DNA of 64,000 nt from Niebla homalea (taxonomy: Eukaryota > Ascomycota > Lecanoromycetes > Lecanorales > Ramalinaceae). Below the pieces are notes generated by a model that saw nothing but the letters and a program-made list of their open reading frames with translations, was not told the DNA's origin and searched no databases. How positions within the stretch are numbered: position 1 is the stretch's first letter; each line of letters opens with the position of its first letter. The stretch is taken from the NCBI GenBank assembly GCA_019925105.1, contig JAHGAU010000017.1, positions 620,001 through 684,000 on the forward strand, written 5' to 3'. The position numbers and the translations under genes are program-made. This document shows, piece by piece, positions 1 to 11,130 of this stretch.

Positions 1-1110
1 CTCATATCCCATTTCTGGTATGCTCTTACCGTTGACTCCCTGCTTCTTACCGTTCTGGGTTTCGTCGTTGGGTTGGGCATTTCATTCCGCACATCATCTG
101 CCTATGAACGGTATGCTCAAGGCAGAGACTACTGGGCGAAGCTTTCACAGAACGCAAGAGACCTCGCCCGCCATATCTGGATCCATGCCGACGAGCGTCA
201 TGACATCGACCGGGAGACGGGCAAGGAAGATCTCTTGGCCAAGATCTCAGCCCTGAACCTCATCGTAGCCTTTGCCGTAGCTCTCAAACACAAGCTTCGT
301 TTTGAGCCGTATACCAATCACGAAGATCTGGCTCCACTCGTCAGCCATCTGGACACCTTTGCCGGCGATGCCATCTCCTCTGCACCCGCATCGGAGCCCA
401 GGCTGTCTGCATGGAAGCAAGCAGGCGAATACCTAGGCATCTCCTTCGCCGCCTCCAACCCACGCAAGCTCATCAAAAGATCCAAACGGAATCTCGGCAA
501 CCTGCCCCTCGAAATCATCACCTACCTCTCCGCCTACACCAACGCCATCGCCAAGAACAAGACCCTCGATGCCGGCGTCCCGCAAGCCATGATCCTCGGC
601 GACCTCGCCTCCCTGAACGAAGTCCTCGCAGGCACTGAACGCGTCCTCAACACCCCACTGCCTGTCGCCTACTCCATCGCCATCAGCCAAATCACCTGGG
701 TCTACGTCATCATGCTGCCCTTCCAGCTCTGGAAGACTCTCGGGTGGATCACCATCCCGGGGACCATCGTCGGCGCCTACATCATCCTCGGCATCGCCGC
801 TATAGGTCGCGAGATCGAGAATCCATTCGGGCATGACGTGAATGATCTGCCATTGGAGAAGTTCTGCAAACAGCTCGCTGATGAGGTGAATATCATTGCT
901 GCGAGGCCGCCACCGATGCTGGAGGGGTTCGTTATGAGGGAGGAGAATGTGCTGTTGCATTCGAAGAGCTTCAATGCGTGGAAGGCGGGGAGTGTGGAGG
1001 AGATCCGAGCGGGACTGAGGGTCAAGGCGGAGAAGGCGGCGGTGGGGAATGTCAATGAGAAGAGGCATGTGAGGTTGGCAGAGAAGATCCAGAGGCATGT
1101 TCCTGTATGA
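1..1110 (+). CDS. Bestrophin-like anion channel protein (UPF0187/RFP-TM family), 5' end outside window
   Basis: The frame is open from base 1, so the gene begins upstream; 369 residues are visible. The first residues are hydrophobic and run into FRTSSAYERY and the nearby GRDYW, which match the conserved loop after the first helices of bestrophin/UPF0187 proteins (F-R-T-N-x-S-Y-x-R-[FY]-x-E-G-R). A second hydrophobic pair lies around residues 215-265, followed by an ENPFGHDVNDLP segment, also a family signature (E-N-P-F-G-x-D-x-x-D-L). Family members form pentameric chloride-permeable channels in membranes; the substrate here is inferred. The tail is charged and probably cytosolic. The first TTG in the frame is not the start; the initiator and probably one membrane helix are missing. 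The gene is convergent with the next one, 158 bp away. Confidence 0.85.
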   Translation, partial: LISHFWYALTVDSLLLTVLGFVVGLGISFRTSSAYERYAQGRDYWAKLSQNARDLARHIWIHADERHDIDRETGKEDLLAKISALNLIVAFAVALKHKLRFEPYTNHEDLAPLVSHLDTFAGDAISSAPASEPRLSAWKQAGEYLGISFAASNPRKLIKRSKRNLGNLPLEIITYLSAYTNAIAKNKTLDAGVPQAMILGDLASLNEVLAGTERVLNTPLPVAYSIAISQITWVYVIMLPFQLWKTLGWITIPGTIVGAYIILGIAAIGREIENPFGHDVNDLPLEKFCKQLADEVNIIAARPPPMLEGFVMREENVLLHSKSFNAWKAGSVEEIRAGLRVKAEKAAVGNVNEKRHVRLAEKIQRHVPV

Positions 1111-1268
1111 TATGGGGCAGAATGGGAATCTTTGCTAAGTCTTTCGGGGTTTGGGAATAGAACATAAACATGGCAGGGTGCAAACTGGCTTCTTGCGTTT
1201 ACGCTGCATGATAGACGACGATGAGATAGATCTCCGTAATCAGAGCGACCTTCGCAAATGATTGGCAA

Positions 1269-2645
1269 TCAAACATCTTCATTTGATATCAGCAAATCCG
1301 GGCCAGGTCCATCATCTTCGTCCGGCATTCTCCCATTTACACCAGTGATACTGGGACTGGGTCCATCAACGAATACATCATCCGGGTGTGGGTCCGATGT
1401 CTTGTCCAAATCCGCTCCAGAAGCCTTAAGTGCTTCTCCCAACACACTCTGCCCTTCGACCAAAGCCTCCAGCTCCGCTCCAATGCAGCAAACCAAAAGC
1501 TTCCAGTCCTTCTCCTCTGCAACACGCAGTAGCTCTTCCACACGTTTATGCGTACCCCCCATCCGCTCAAGTATCCTTCTCATACCGCCCTCAGCCTTTT
1601 GCGCCTGGGTTGAAGGATGGAGATTCTGCATCTCTCCCTGTAGTATCATCTCCAACTCGCCGACTTCCCTGACCACGTCTTCCCATACACTGCCGCCTTC
1701 ATCCAGTGCCTGCTTCTCCTCCATCAAGTCCTCAATCTGTCGTTGAAATCCAGTCTGCTCCTCTTGGAACTGCTCCTTTGCCATATCTAGTGTCCTCCGC
1801 TGTGAGGGTAACGCCCAAACGCCCCTTTTCTGACTCGCATCACCATGTTGGAACGTCGGCCTGGCCAAGAAACCCCTCGCCTCTTTTTCCGCCAGTTCCA
1901 ACGCATTCTTATACGAGCTGAGGTTACTTTGTACACCATTCTCTGTGGCTTGAATCTCGCGCAGGAGGTGCCGCTGCCGGGCCCTCATCTCGAAAAGGCG
2001 GGTTTCCATCTCGTGGATCTCGTTGCCGAGTTCCCGTTCCGTGGATTTGAGGTCTGCAATCCTTGTTGTTGGGGATCCGGCTCGGACGTTCTCAATGGCT
2101 TCTCGCAGCCCCCTTTCCTTGCTTGAGATGTTCTCGATGGTCGAGAGGGAGCTGTCCCTCTGCTCAATCTCCCCTTGCAGGATGTGCGCTTCTTCGTCTT
2201 TGATTTGAGATAGTTCGCGTATCGTCCTCGAGATGCCCCTTCTGGCACCACGCAAGCCGATCTTCTTGGGTTTGGGTTGCCGTACCGGGACGACGCTTCT
2301 CGGCTTCGAGAAACTTCGGGTGCCGGACTCGGAAGCTGTGGGCGTCCTGCTGCTTGTGGAGGAAGCAGTGTCTTGAGGGTCGGCACCGAGTCCCGCGAGG
2401 AGGCCTTCACTTTGGGCATCGAGGAGTTCTTGGAGATGGGCTTGCAGATGGGCATCTTGGCGGGAGAGAAGGCGCAGAGATTCTGGCTGTGCCGGTGGAG
2501 AAGTCATGGTGGATAGGAGCTTAGAGCTTTCAGAGGGTGGCGGCCTGGAAGCATGCGCAGCTCGGAGGGACGGCCGAGATGCATGTAGAGGTAGCAGGGG
2601 AATGTCTGTATTCGCTGAGCGATTACCAAAGATGCTGAAAGACAT
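1269..2645 (-). CDS. Coiled-coil protein, possibly autophagy-related protein 28
   Basis: A 458-residue single-exon protein starting at the ATG complementary to 2643-2645. Residues 1-125 are Ser/Pro-rich and disordered, then a short basic patch PKPKKIGLRGARRGI leads into long heptad-rich coiled coils (about residues 140-260 and 285-420) full of Glu, Gln, Leu and Lys. The C-terminus is acidic and Pro-rich. The combination of a KKIGLRGARRGI-like patch and paired coiled coils resembles proteins annotated as Atg28 in filamentous ascomycetes, a coiled-coil factor of autophagy, but I recall this only loosely. Another coiled-coil scaffold is equally possible. No membrane segment or enzyme motif is seen. 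It is divergent from the MPDU1-like gene, sharing a 364 bp intergenic region. Confidence 0.6.
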   Translation of the reverse strand: MSFSIFGNRSANTDIPLLPLHASRPSLRAAHASRPPPSESSKLLSTMTSPPAQPESLRLLSRQDAHLQAHLQELLDAQSEGLLAGLGADPQDTASSTSSRTPTASESGTRSFSKPRSVVPVRQPKPKKIGLRGARRGISRTIRELSQIKDEEAHILQGEIEQRDSSLSTIENISSKERGLREAIENVRAGSPTTRIADLKSTERELGNEIHEMETRLFEMRARQRHLLREIQATENGVQSNLSSYKNALELAEKEARGFLARPTFQHGDASQKRGVWALPSQRRTLDMAKEQFQEEQTGFQRQIEDLMEEKQALDEGGSVWEDVVREVGELEMILQGEMQNLHPSTQAQKAEGGMRRILERMGGTHKRVEELLRVAEEKDWKLLVCCIGAELEALVEGQSVLGEALKASGADLDKTSDPHPDDVFVDGPSPSITGVNGRMPDEDDGPGPDLLISNEDV

Positions 2646-3009
2646 GAGGAGTAGTTAGCAAGCATTCAGCAGCTTGAACAACAATCTGGGTATGTCCAAA
2701 AAGAAGTTTTGTACCAAGAACGAAATCCTTGAATACTACTTCGACATGATGACTGACTTCCCGTTGACTAACTTCCCGTCCCCAGATAGGAAATCGTGTT
2801 CTTCCTTCTCACACCTTGTCCTGGTCGTATGACACAAAGCAGGTGAACTTGTTCTGCCTAAGAGGATCTCCGGAGATAAAACTTCGGGTTTAATAAATAA
2901 ATTCAATTGGGATCAGACTTCGAGGCTGGGTGGTGGCTGCAGCAATCCTATCCAAAGCAGTATTGTATCCTTCTCGAGCGCCATTCTTCGATCATAGACT
3001 GTACAAAGC
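2646..3009. promoter_or_regulatory. Divergent intergenic region, coiled-coil gene and MPDU1-like gene
   Basis: 364 bp between two divergent starts, presumably carrying both promoters. A short direct repeat of a CTAACTTCCCG/TGACTTCCCG-like element lies near 2755-2780. An A/T-rich stretch at 2878-2910 could serve the rightward gene. No specific factor site is claimed. Confidence 0.4.
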
Positions 3010-3977
3010 ATGGACACCGTCCGAAGCACCCTACAGCCAATCACCAGCGCTTTACCGTTACCGATTTTTAGATTTGGCGTTGAACAACTCGGCTCTGACT
3101 GCTACAAATCACTCGTACTGGATATTGATCTCAACGCTACCGACTGCATCAAGCTCGCTACGTCGAAAGCCCTTGGGATCGTCATCATTGCCGGATCAGC
3201 GGTCGTAAAGATCCCCCAGATCTTGAAGCTTCTCAACTCGCAAAGCGCCGCAGGCGTTTCCTTCCTCTCCAACTTTCTCGAGACTGCCGCCTTTGTCGTC
3301 ACGCTAGCCTACAACGTAAGGAATGCGAACCCCTTCAGTACCTATGGGGAGATTGCGCTGGTCACCGCGCAGAATATCGTGATCTGTCTTCTCGTACTAA
3401 GATATAGAAGCCAGACGGCGGCTGCTGGGGCAATGCTTGGAGGCTTGTTGACCGCGGGTTGGGCGCTCCAGAATGAGGCCGTTGTCAATCAGAAGATGCT
3501 TGGATATGCGCAAATAGGTGCGGGCATTGTTGGTATTGGGAGCAAGCTGCCCCAGATCTTGGCGATTTGGCAACAGGGTGGCACTGGACAGTTGAGCGCC
3601 TTCGCTGTAAGATCATCCACTCCATGAGTATTATCGGAAGTGCTCCAAATTGACGAGTTCAGGTCTTCAATTATCTCATTGGATCGGCTTCCAGGATCTT
3701 TACTACAATACAAGAGGTCGATGACAAGATGATTTTGTACGGTTTCCTTGCAGGATTCGTGCTCAATGCTGTCCTGGCTGCTCAGATGGTCAGTATACAA
3801 TTGCTCTCGTCTGTATCCAGATGCTGATGTCATTTATAGGTCTACTACTGGCGCAGTCCAGCGACAGCGTCTCATGCCGCAGAGATGGGCAAAGAGCCCG
3901 AAAAGCTCGCTATGGGCTCCACAACAGGCGCTTCAGTGGGTAAACCAAAAGGACCCTCCACGCGTCGGAGAGGTTGA
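3010..3977 (+). CDS. Mannose-P-dolichol utilization defect 1 (MPDU1/Lec35) homologue, PQ-loop membrane protein
   Basis: Three exons: 3010-3606, 3663-3788 and 3840-3977, giving 286 residues. Introns are 56 nt (GTAAGA...TTCAG) and 51 nt (GTCAGT...TATAG); splicing keeps the frame and removes stops. Two PQ-loop motifs are visible, KIPQI near residue 78 and KLPQI near residue 181, each within paired hydrophobic helices, the diagnostic arrangement of the MPDU1 family. About seven membrane segments are expected. Family members sit in the ER membrane and are needed for use of dolichol-phosphate-mannose and -glucose in N-glycan, GPI and O-mannose synthesis. The C-terminus is basic (KPKGPSTRRRG). Length fits the family (about 250-300). 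Gpi10, a consumer of the same donor, is encoded at 46.6 kb, but nothing suggests functional clustering. Confidence 0.9.
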
Positions 3978-4592
3978 TCAGCGTTACACAAGAATGCTAC
4001 AGAGATCGTAGATTCAACAAAAGTCATTGAAGTAGAGGTCTGCTAGACGCTCAGCCTCCATAACTTTTTTGATGGAACACTATCCATGTCATGGCGGCCG
4101 CCTTGACGTCCCAGTCCTTGTTAGGCTGCATCAAGTGCAATCAGTAGTATGCTTTTGATGATGACGCACAATGGAGAGCATCTATTGAGCCTGATCCTCT
4201 GGACAGGCACAGAGATCGGCGCATTGGGCCATGATAGCAGTCAGACTTGGAATGGGGTGAACTTGAATGTGAAATCCCTGCGCTGATAGCATCAACAGAA
4301 GCAACGCAGGTTGTGGTATATAGGCTTCTGGAAACAATCTCAATTTTCGCTATCTTATGGAGAGGCGAGTCCCATTCTTGACGGGAGATATCAGGGGTGT
4401 GCGTATCGCTTAGTCATTGAGAAAAATGCAGATGTACAGCTAATCATAGATCGGAATTCAAAAGGTGGCCATCGGCCCAACGGGGATTGGCAAGTACTTT
4501 CAAATGAGATGAGGCTGCGCTGAGATACCCATGAACATCAACCGATCACGCACTTGGCAAGGTCTGGAAACAGCCTTCTTGCATTTCGAGTT
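3978..4592. other. Convergent intergenic region, no gene seen
   Basis: 615 bp between the 3' ends of two convergent genes. Open frames here are below 90 codons, have no recognisable product and do not join by splice sites. It probably holds both 3' untranslated regions. Confidence 0.5.
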
Positions 4593-5655
4593 CTACGACA
4601 AATACTTGTTGAACCAGTCAATGCCCTGTTGCACCGTCTCGTCCACTGCAAAATGCCGTCAGTATGTCTTCGATATTTGCACGTCTCATGCAGTGATACA
4701 GCGTGCTCTAGGGCTTTCGAATCCAAGATTTGTGCTCAAATGAACTTACTGGCTTTCTTTTCCTTCTCGTTTGACCAGTCTGAACGAATGGCGAATCCAT
4801 GGATCTGATCTTCATAGATCTGACATGAGCGTGAGTATTTATATCAATGGGAGCAAGCACGAGGGTCTTACTCGAAGCTCATGAGGCAATTCCACCTTCT
4901 TAGCCATCAGATCCTGGATCTTGCCTACAGTGGCTTGATCAAGGAGACTGTCCTTGGTCCCAACAGCCAGCGTCAGGGGGACGCTCACAGGATCGAAGTC
5001 TCCCGGGACCGCGACCAGACTAGGGTGACAAGCCATGGCAGCGTCGACACCACCAATGTCAGACCCGCTACCATCCTTCTTCTGACCGTGCGCCTCCAGA
5101 ATGGCGTAACGGCCACCCCAGCAAAACCCAATAGCACCAATCTTGTTTGTGCCTGGCGTCATGCGAACGGTGTTGATGAAGCCATCAATGAGAGGTTTGG
5201 TCACGCCTTCCGTATGCTTGGGAAGCCAAGTACCCAGCGTCGCGGGCACGATTGCAGCGTTCTTGGCCTTGTCCGTCACAGAAAGGCTCTCCTGTGTCTT
5301 GACATTGGGCTCGACATTATCGAGGAAACTCATTGGTAGCGGATCCCCATTCAAAATATCTGGAACATAGCAATAGAAGCCCGCCTTCGCATACTCGTCT
5401 GCCAGAAGCCTTACATTGGGGATCTCCCAGCCAAAGACTGAAAATCGAAAAATCAGTCGCCCTTTACGGTTTCATTTGGGTTATATGGAATTGCATACTG
5501 TCTGTTATAAAGATGAGAGACTTTGTCTTTGATCCGTCTTTGGGCTCAGAAACATAGACAGGGAGACCACCAATTTGATCCTCTCGTCCGACTGGTTTAC
5601 CTTGGTTGATATGGCCGCTGAGGCAGCAATCGCCCATTCCTACATTTGTAGACAT
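4593..5655 (-). CDS. Dienelactone hydrolase family protein (AIM2-like alpha/beta hydrolase)
   Basis: Four exons on the minus strand: 5655-5499, 5437-4872, 4819-4750 and 4645-4593, giving 281 residues. Introns are 61, 52 and 104 nt, all GT-AG, and each junction restores a conserved segment: ITDIFGW, the HELR-IYED junction and the KKA-MDET junction. The N-terminus MGDCCLSGH..G.P.G is typical of fungal DLH proteins. The nucleophile is the Cys in GFCWGGR, the acid is the Asp in GTKD, and the His is in QIHGF, so the Cys-Asp-His triad is complete. Proteins of this family hydrolyse dienelactones or related esters; the yeast relative Aim2 has no firm substrate. No signal peptide is seen, so it is probably cytosolic. 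Divergent from the next gene. Confidence 0.93.
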
Positions 5656-6238
5656 GTTGTCTTTCCAAAGATGACCACAGATGTATGATTGTGAGATCTT
5701 TCGAACGGGAACACTGTGTTGTACAACACCATTTCCGTTTTTTCAACATGGCAATGCTTTACTTACTTTAGGGCGGGGGGTGATCGACTTGTGCGAATGA
5801 CGTATGGCTCAAGCCTCTTGAAGTGAACGCCGCATCCTTTTCATGTGCCATGCCTTATCTCCACCATTGTGAGTATCGGTCGACCCATCTCAGAGATCCC
5901 CTTTTGAGAAGAAATGCAGTTGAGGATGTTAAAAAGCAAAACGAAAAAGGTAGGGGCGAACTAAATGATCACGTGATAATGCAGTCTTCGACGTCACTGT
6001 GGATTATTTCTGCTACGACAGTACTCGAGAGGTCATGCAACGTTTTTGTTATAAGTGTATTAACAACTCTTGGTGACTTGAGCTGAGTCTCTCCCCAGCC
6101 CAAAAAATGAAATGTGCCTGTCTGTCGAAATTCTTGCGATGAATAATCCTGCTCTGGCGATCATGCCCTGTACTGCATCAGCCGCACGCTCTTCCATGAT
6201 TTAGGAAACAGTAGAATCATGATCATTGTAGCCGCAAG
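5656..6238. promoter_or_regulatory. Divergent intergenic region, hydrolase and 3-beta-HSD-like gene
   Basis: 583 bp separating two divergent starts. An 87-codon open frame at 5823-6086 has no recognisable product. Presumably carries both promoters; no specific operator is claimed. Confidence 0.4.
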
Positions 6239-7396
6239 ATGGGTGGTGTATCAGTTCTCGTCACAGGAGGAACCGGCTTCCTCGGAAGTCTCATAGTCAC
6301 CGCTTTATATGAAAAACACCCAGACTGGACCATAACAATACTAGACCTCCATCCACCACCGCAAACCCCCCACCCCAACATCAACTACGTAAAGGGCGAT
6401 GTCACCAAAGCTCAAGACATGCTCCAGACCACGCAATCCATCGCTCCCAAAGTAATAGTCCACACAGCCGGCCTCGTCCCGCCCCTTCGGAACCGCTTCA
6501 GCCGCACCCTCGAGGCACGCGTGCTCGACATCAACGTCAACGGCACCGCCCACATGCTCGCCGCCGCGCGCCAGACACCCAGCGTGACCGCCTTCGTCTG
6601 GACTGGCTCCTGCACGGCCGTGATCGACAATTTCCGGACCCAGTACCGCAACATCGACGAGGCCTACCCGACTTCCGCGCACGACTCGCTCATCTACGGG
6701 GAATCCAAGGCCAAGGCGGAGAAGCTTGTGCTCGCCGCCAATCATGATGATGAGGATGAGAAATTGGCGACCTGCGCCCTCCGGCCCAGCGTCCTGTTCG
6801 GGCCGGGGGACTACCAACTCATCCCGTCCATCCACGCGTGCATCGCCAAGTTCGAAACGCCCTTCATCATCGGGTCGGGGATGAATCTGTGGGATGTGAG
6901 TTATGCGCCCAACATGGCGGACGCACACGTGTTGGCGGTGGAGAACCTGCTCTCGCCGACCAAGACGGCGGCGGGGGAGGCCATCTTCATTCAAAACAAT
7001 GAGCCCATTCCCTTCCGCGATTTTTGCCTCGAGGTGTGGAGGAATTTCGGGCATTACCCGCCGTTTGAGCTGAGGGTGCCGGAGGGGCTGGCCTGGTTTA
7101 CCGGCTGGTTGGCGGAGCTCGGGACGTGGGCCGTGGGGACGCCGTATACGTTGAGTAGGGGGAGTGTGATGGATGCCTGTGCGGTGAGGTATGCTTCGGG
7201 GGACAAAGCGAGGAGGCTTTTGGGATATGAGCCAAGAATTGGGATTGAGGAAGGAATAAGGATGAGTTGTGCTGAGTATGCTCAAAGGCTGAAGGCGAAC
7301 GAAGTAGAGAACCTGGACAGTAAAGAAAAGGAACAAGGGGTACAAGATAGGACCCAAGAAGATCTTGGTTGGAGGGTTTGGAATATACTCCAATAA
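6239..7396 (+). CDS. NAD(P)-dependent 3-beta-hydroxysteroid dehydrogenase/isomerase-like protein (extended SDR)
   Basis: A 385-residue single-exon protein. It opens with a Rossmann nucleotide-binding motif, VTGGTGFLGS (residues 8-17), followed by an acidic LDLHPP after strand two, suggesting NAD preference. HTAGLVPP and INVNGT are typical of the 3-beta-HSD branch of extended SDRs, and the catalytic Tyr-Lys pair is in YGESKAKAE. LRPSVLFGPGD and YAPNMADAHVLA match the substrate-side elements of sterol C4-decarboxylases (Erg26 type) and related enzymes. The last ~40 residues are charged and variable. A role in ergosterol C4 demethylation is possible, but many fungal paralogues work in secondary metabolism, so the substrate is unknown. 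The open antisense frame across this gene is a codon-bias shadow. Confidence 0.88.
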   Translation: MGGVSVLVTGGTGFLGSLIVTALYEKHPDWTITILDLHPPPQTPHPNINYVKGDVTKAQDMLQTTQSIAPKVIVHTAGLVPPLRNRFSRTLEARVLDINVNGTAHMLAAARQTPSVTAFVWTGSCTAVIDNFRTQYRNIDEAYPTSAHDSLIYGESKAKAEKLVLAANHDDEDEKLATCALRPSVLFGPGDYQLIPSIHACIAKFETPFIIGSGMNLWDVSYAPNMADAHVLAVENLLSPTKTAAGEAIFIQNNEPIPFRDFCLEVWRNFGHYPPFELRVPEGLAWFTGWLAELGTWAVGTPYTLSRGSVMDACAVRYASGDKARRLLGYEPRIGIEEGIRMSCAEYAQRLKANEVENLDSKEKEQGVQDRTQEDLGWRVWNILQ

Positions 7397-7633
7397 TGAG
7401 AGCTAATTACAGCTCTTCTCTCAATCATGGACCACGATGACGTTTCTGAAATCACATGATAGGGGTGAAAAACCCATGCTTTTCGACAATCAAAGGAATG
7501 TGAGGAGCAACTTCTAGCTCCGTGAAATGAAAGACGGAGAGACACAATGAAGTCAAGAAAGGCAGAGGCGACTGAAGTCCGACATCACCACCACACTGCC
7601 GTCCAGTCAACCGGCATGTGGCTGGCCCACACC

Positions 7634-8993
7634 TCAGGCCCACCCGAGTAATGCGGAGGCTCCCCATTCGCTCGACACATGATACACCTTTGCCTTTGGA
7701 TTGCCATTGAACTCTGTTGCGCAGGGATAGGTATAGGCCCCCATGCCTTCGAAGAAAATCCAGTCGCCGTAATTAATCGCATCGAAGGCATGGTACGAAT
7801 CGACAGGATTATCCCACGCGTCACACGTTGGTCCAAACACCCGATAGGTTGTCGAGGCGCAACTCATATCTTTCTTGCGGAGAACTTGGGGAACAACCTC
7901 TTGGTGATCCGAAATGGTGCTGGCGAGCAATCCATAATTGCCCTCATTAATATCGTACTGGCAAGTGACGACCCCGTCGCGAGGACTATCGACATGGCGA
8001 ATGCCCGTGACTTGGGCAGCAAGCACATAGGCTGAGCCCACATAGAATCTACCTGGCTCGCCAACAATCTCCACAGCGTGGGATGGAAAGTGTTGAGCGA
8101 GTGCCCCATTGAGACGATCGGCCATTTCTTCAAATAAGTCGCTTGTGAAGCCGCCGCCAACATCAAGCACCTTGAAGTCATACCCAAGTTCCGCTGCATA
8201 ATCGAAGATGTCACGGGAATCGGTAACGGCCTTGATGAAGGCGCTGGGATCAGAAGAGTTGGATCCAATATGGAAGCTGACTCCAGTGAACTTGAGACCC
8301 CATTCTTTCCCCATCCTGAGTAGCTTCTGCGGGGTGTCGAAGGGTTTTCCAGCTCCAAACTTGGACCCAAGCTGGCATTTGCTTCCCGAGTCGTCCGTAG
8401 AGATGCGGACGAGAAATTCTGCCTTGGGGAAATAGTGTCTGGCATTGGCAAGATCCTGCTCGGAATCGGTCGTCATTCGCAAGACTCCAGACTTGATAGC
8501 TGCACGGGCCTGGCCGATTTCTTTGCGAGGGTGAGCAAAGATGATCTTAGTCGGATCAACCCCATGAGCCAGGACCATTTCGATTTCGGGCATGGATGCA
8601 CAGTCGAAGTGTGCCCCAAGTTTGGCAAGCAACTGGAGTACCACAGGATCCGGGTTGCATTTGACAGCTTCACAATCTCAGAGCGACTCTGCAGTCTGGG
8701 GGTGGAAGAGACTTACCATAGTGTGGCTTCACCCGGGGTAGACTCTGCTTCCAACGTTTGTGCTGGCGATAGACCTCACCCATATCGCCCACCAAACATG
8801 CTCGCTGAGACATGTAGTCGTCGATGTTGGATGCCTCAATATGCTCATTTGCCTTCTTCAAAGCTACCTGCTTAGTCTGCTCTCGCCCCAAGCGGCACTC
8901 ATGAGACTCATAACACTCATGGGTCTCATCATTGATGCTAGCTGAAGGAGTTCCGGGTGTCAATGGTGGAGAAAGTGCCATAGACATGCACAA
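7634..8993 (-). CDS. Ornithine decarboxylase
   Basis: Two exons on the minus strand, 8993-8717 and 8667-7634, joined across a 49 nt intron that splits an Ala codon in PHYAVKCNPDP; 436 residues, normal for eukaryotic ODC (about 430-460). It is a fold-III PLP enzyme converting L-ornithine to putrescine, the first committed step of polyamine synthesis, in the cytosol. The PLP lysine is K95 in VKCNP; the glycine loop DVGGGF, the phosphate-binding EPGRFY, SFHIGS, and the active-site Cys (C374) in FGPTCDAWD are all present. The C-terminal GASALLGWA resembles other fungal ODC ends. Three Met codons occur in the first six residues (MCMSM), so the exact start is uncertain. ODC is a homodimer and usually under antizyme control. 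It is convergent with the dehydrogenase gene to its left. Confidence 0.96.
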
Positions 8994-9973
8994 TCTGCAA
9001 TGATCTGATTACTGAGGTATCGGGAGTCGTGTTAGGGTGGCTTGAATATGATGCTGTTGTTGTCTTCTTGCTCTGCCCTTCTGGACCCTTCCCCAACAGG
9101 AGGAAGAATCTTTAGGGATGTTCTATGCGGCAGCTGAGGAAATTGCTCAATAAAAGGTGAGTTGTTGGTCAACTCAATGAGCACCCAGTCCACCGAGCTC
9201 GGAGCGCGCAGCAGGAGGAGGGATGCTGTTGAGAATGCCTCGGTGGGGTAAGGTAGGGAAATCTTGAAGGATGAAGCGGGTTGAGACTTGGACCGCCGTA
9301 CTGAAGATCTGTATGTGCAAGGTTTATGTCGTAGAATCAAGCTAAGCAGATCTACTGTAAACACCAGGCTGGTCAGCAGTTGGTGACGGAAAGCTGTGTT
9401 GAAGTGCGATCTTGACCAGTGTTGATGCCCACGAACAAAGGAATAGTCAGGACTACTCACTGTGAACTGTAATTTGTGTATTGGAGATGACAGTAAACCA
9501 CCCAGATGATCGAACAAGATATATGCCGCAGCGAAAACCACAAGAGAAAGAAATCTATGACAGGTAGAAGAGTGGAAGAAGCATGAAGAAAATTTTGTGA
9601 CTCTTTGACGAGCTTCGTCGCTTGACTTTTGAACCCCGGACCCGGGGGAGCCGAAACTCTAAACCGTCAATCTACCTTATTCCTTATTCATTATTGCGTT
9701 CCATTGGCAGGAGCCTTCCCGGTTGGATCAACGATGATTCAACCTCATGCAAAGTGAAGGTATAAGGACGAGTCTTTTTTGTGTGAATCGTAAAGCACAT
9801 GCCGAGAAGCACCCTGCATATACAAGTGTGAATAATCGCGTGCTGCGAAATGGTGGATTGATATATCCGGCGCCATCTGCGGCCGAGGCATATGCCTTCT
9901 CCTAAATTGGGCGCCAGGCGTGAATGAGTCGACTGCAGGATACCGGATTGCCACATGAGCTACATATTGGGCG
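8994..9973. other. Region upstream of ornithine decarboxylase, no gene seen
   Basis: 980 bp that should contain the ODC promoter and 5' leader and the 3' end of the methyltransferase gene. A 170-codon open frame on the minus strand (9032-9541) begins only with GTG and has no recognisable features. No gene is supported here. Confidence 0.45.
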
Positions 9974-11130
9974 TCAGACATTCCAAGGCGTTCGCTTTTG
10001 CGGAGCATTCAGCTTTCCGAAAACGAAGATCTCAGCTGTCTCTCCTGAACCCTCCAGAGCGATCTGGCTTCTGCTGGGCAACATGACTTGGTGCTTCTCT
10101 AATTGACGTATCCCAGCCTTGGACATCAGATCAAAAAATATCGCTTCACTGTCATGGCGAACTTTCATAGAGATGACTGCTAGAGCTTGTGGTGAAATGG
10201 TAAGAAATGCTTCGAGTTTGTTCACCAGCAAAGGAATGCTGTCACAATTGTAGGTACAATCTGACACGATAACAAGGTCATAAGTCTGGATCTGCATGTC
10301 TTGAGGGATTTCTTCGTTCCAGTCGAGAAGGCATGTCTCTGCACGACTTTCAGAGGCATACCTAGTTTGGGTAACGTTGAATCCCAATAGTCCCATTGCT
10401 TCCGGCAAGTCGGTCAAGCGGATGTAACAGTGCGATAGGGTCGATGCCATCCATATTCCGACAAGGCCACATCCAGCTCCAAGTTCAAGAATGCGACATA
10501 CATTCGATCGAGCCGATCTGAGAAGACTTGTGAGGGGCGATATAGTCTCCAATGCAGTCTCGCCGTCGCTAACCTGGTCGGTAAGCAACGGGTCCAAGTA
10601 CGCGATTAAAGCGCAAGCAGCGTCCCTTCGAGATGTTACCACTGTCAAACATTTTTTCTGCGCTTGCTTATGACTAACCAAATATGGCGTGCAATGCTCT
10701 CTCCCATATCCTCGTAAACATCTAGCTGCGCAGTATTAGTCTGTAGCCGTCTCTGAACTTTGTCTGCCACAGAGTATTCGCGAAGAGGCACGACTGGACA
10801 TCTTGCGCCCAGAATCTTGGGCATACTATCGATACGGACTCTGTCACCTTGGGTGCTAGGCAAGGGACTGACCAGAAGTGTCATTGTACGGGGCACTTGG
10901 AAGACTTCTGAGATCCCGAACTCAATCCACAGAGTTCGCATATGAGGCTTCCACAAGAACTCTTTCCATGGAGGGCCACCTTGCTCAAGAATAGCTGCAA
11001 AGAGGGATACTTCTTCATCGAAGAATTCATCACCAAGATCAGTCGTCAAAGTGATCAAAGCGGCTGCGCGAGTCTCATCACCACTCTGTTTGATGAGAGG
11101 CTGCTTCAGAAAACGTATGTAGTGGACCAT
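9974..11130 (-). CDS. METTL21-like (Methyltransf_16) protein methyltransferase
   Basis: Two exons on the minus strand, 11130-10679 and 10625-9974, with a 53 nt intron (GTTAGT...CGAAG) splitting the Trp codon of ARHIW-DAACAL; 367 residues. The second exon carries a class I SAM-dependent methyltransferase core: motif I LELGAGCGLVG (near residue 198), acidic LTDLPEA in strand two, LLDWNEE, and SDCTYN, the [DE]-x-x-Y motif of family 16. This family methylates lysines of translation elongation factors and chaperones (yeast Efm and human METTL21/EEF1AKMT3 proteins). The N-terminal 140 residues are less conserved but contain a folded-looking domain, as in fungal members. The exact substrate cannot be told from sequence. 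Divergent from the gene at 11.6 kb. Confidence 0.85.

Noticed and set aside
6341..7393. 350-codon antisense open frame over the 3-beta-HSD-like gene
   Set aside because: Rich in Arg, Gly, His and Pro with no domain; a GC-rich third-position shadow of the sense gene.
9032..9541. 170-codon minus-strand frame upstream of ornithine decarboxylase
   Set aside because: No ATG at its start, no recognisable features, and it lies where the ODC promoter and leader should be.
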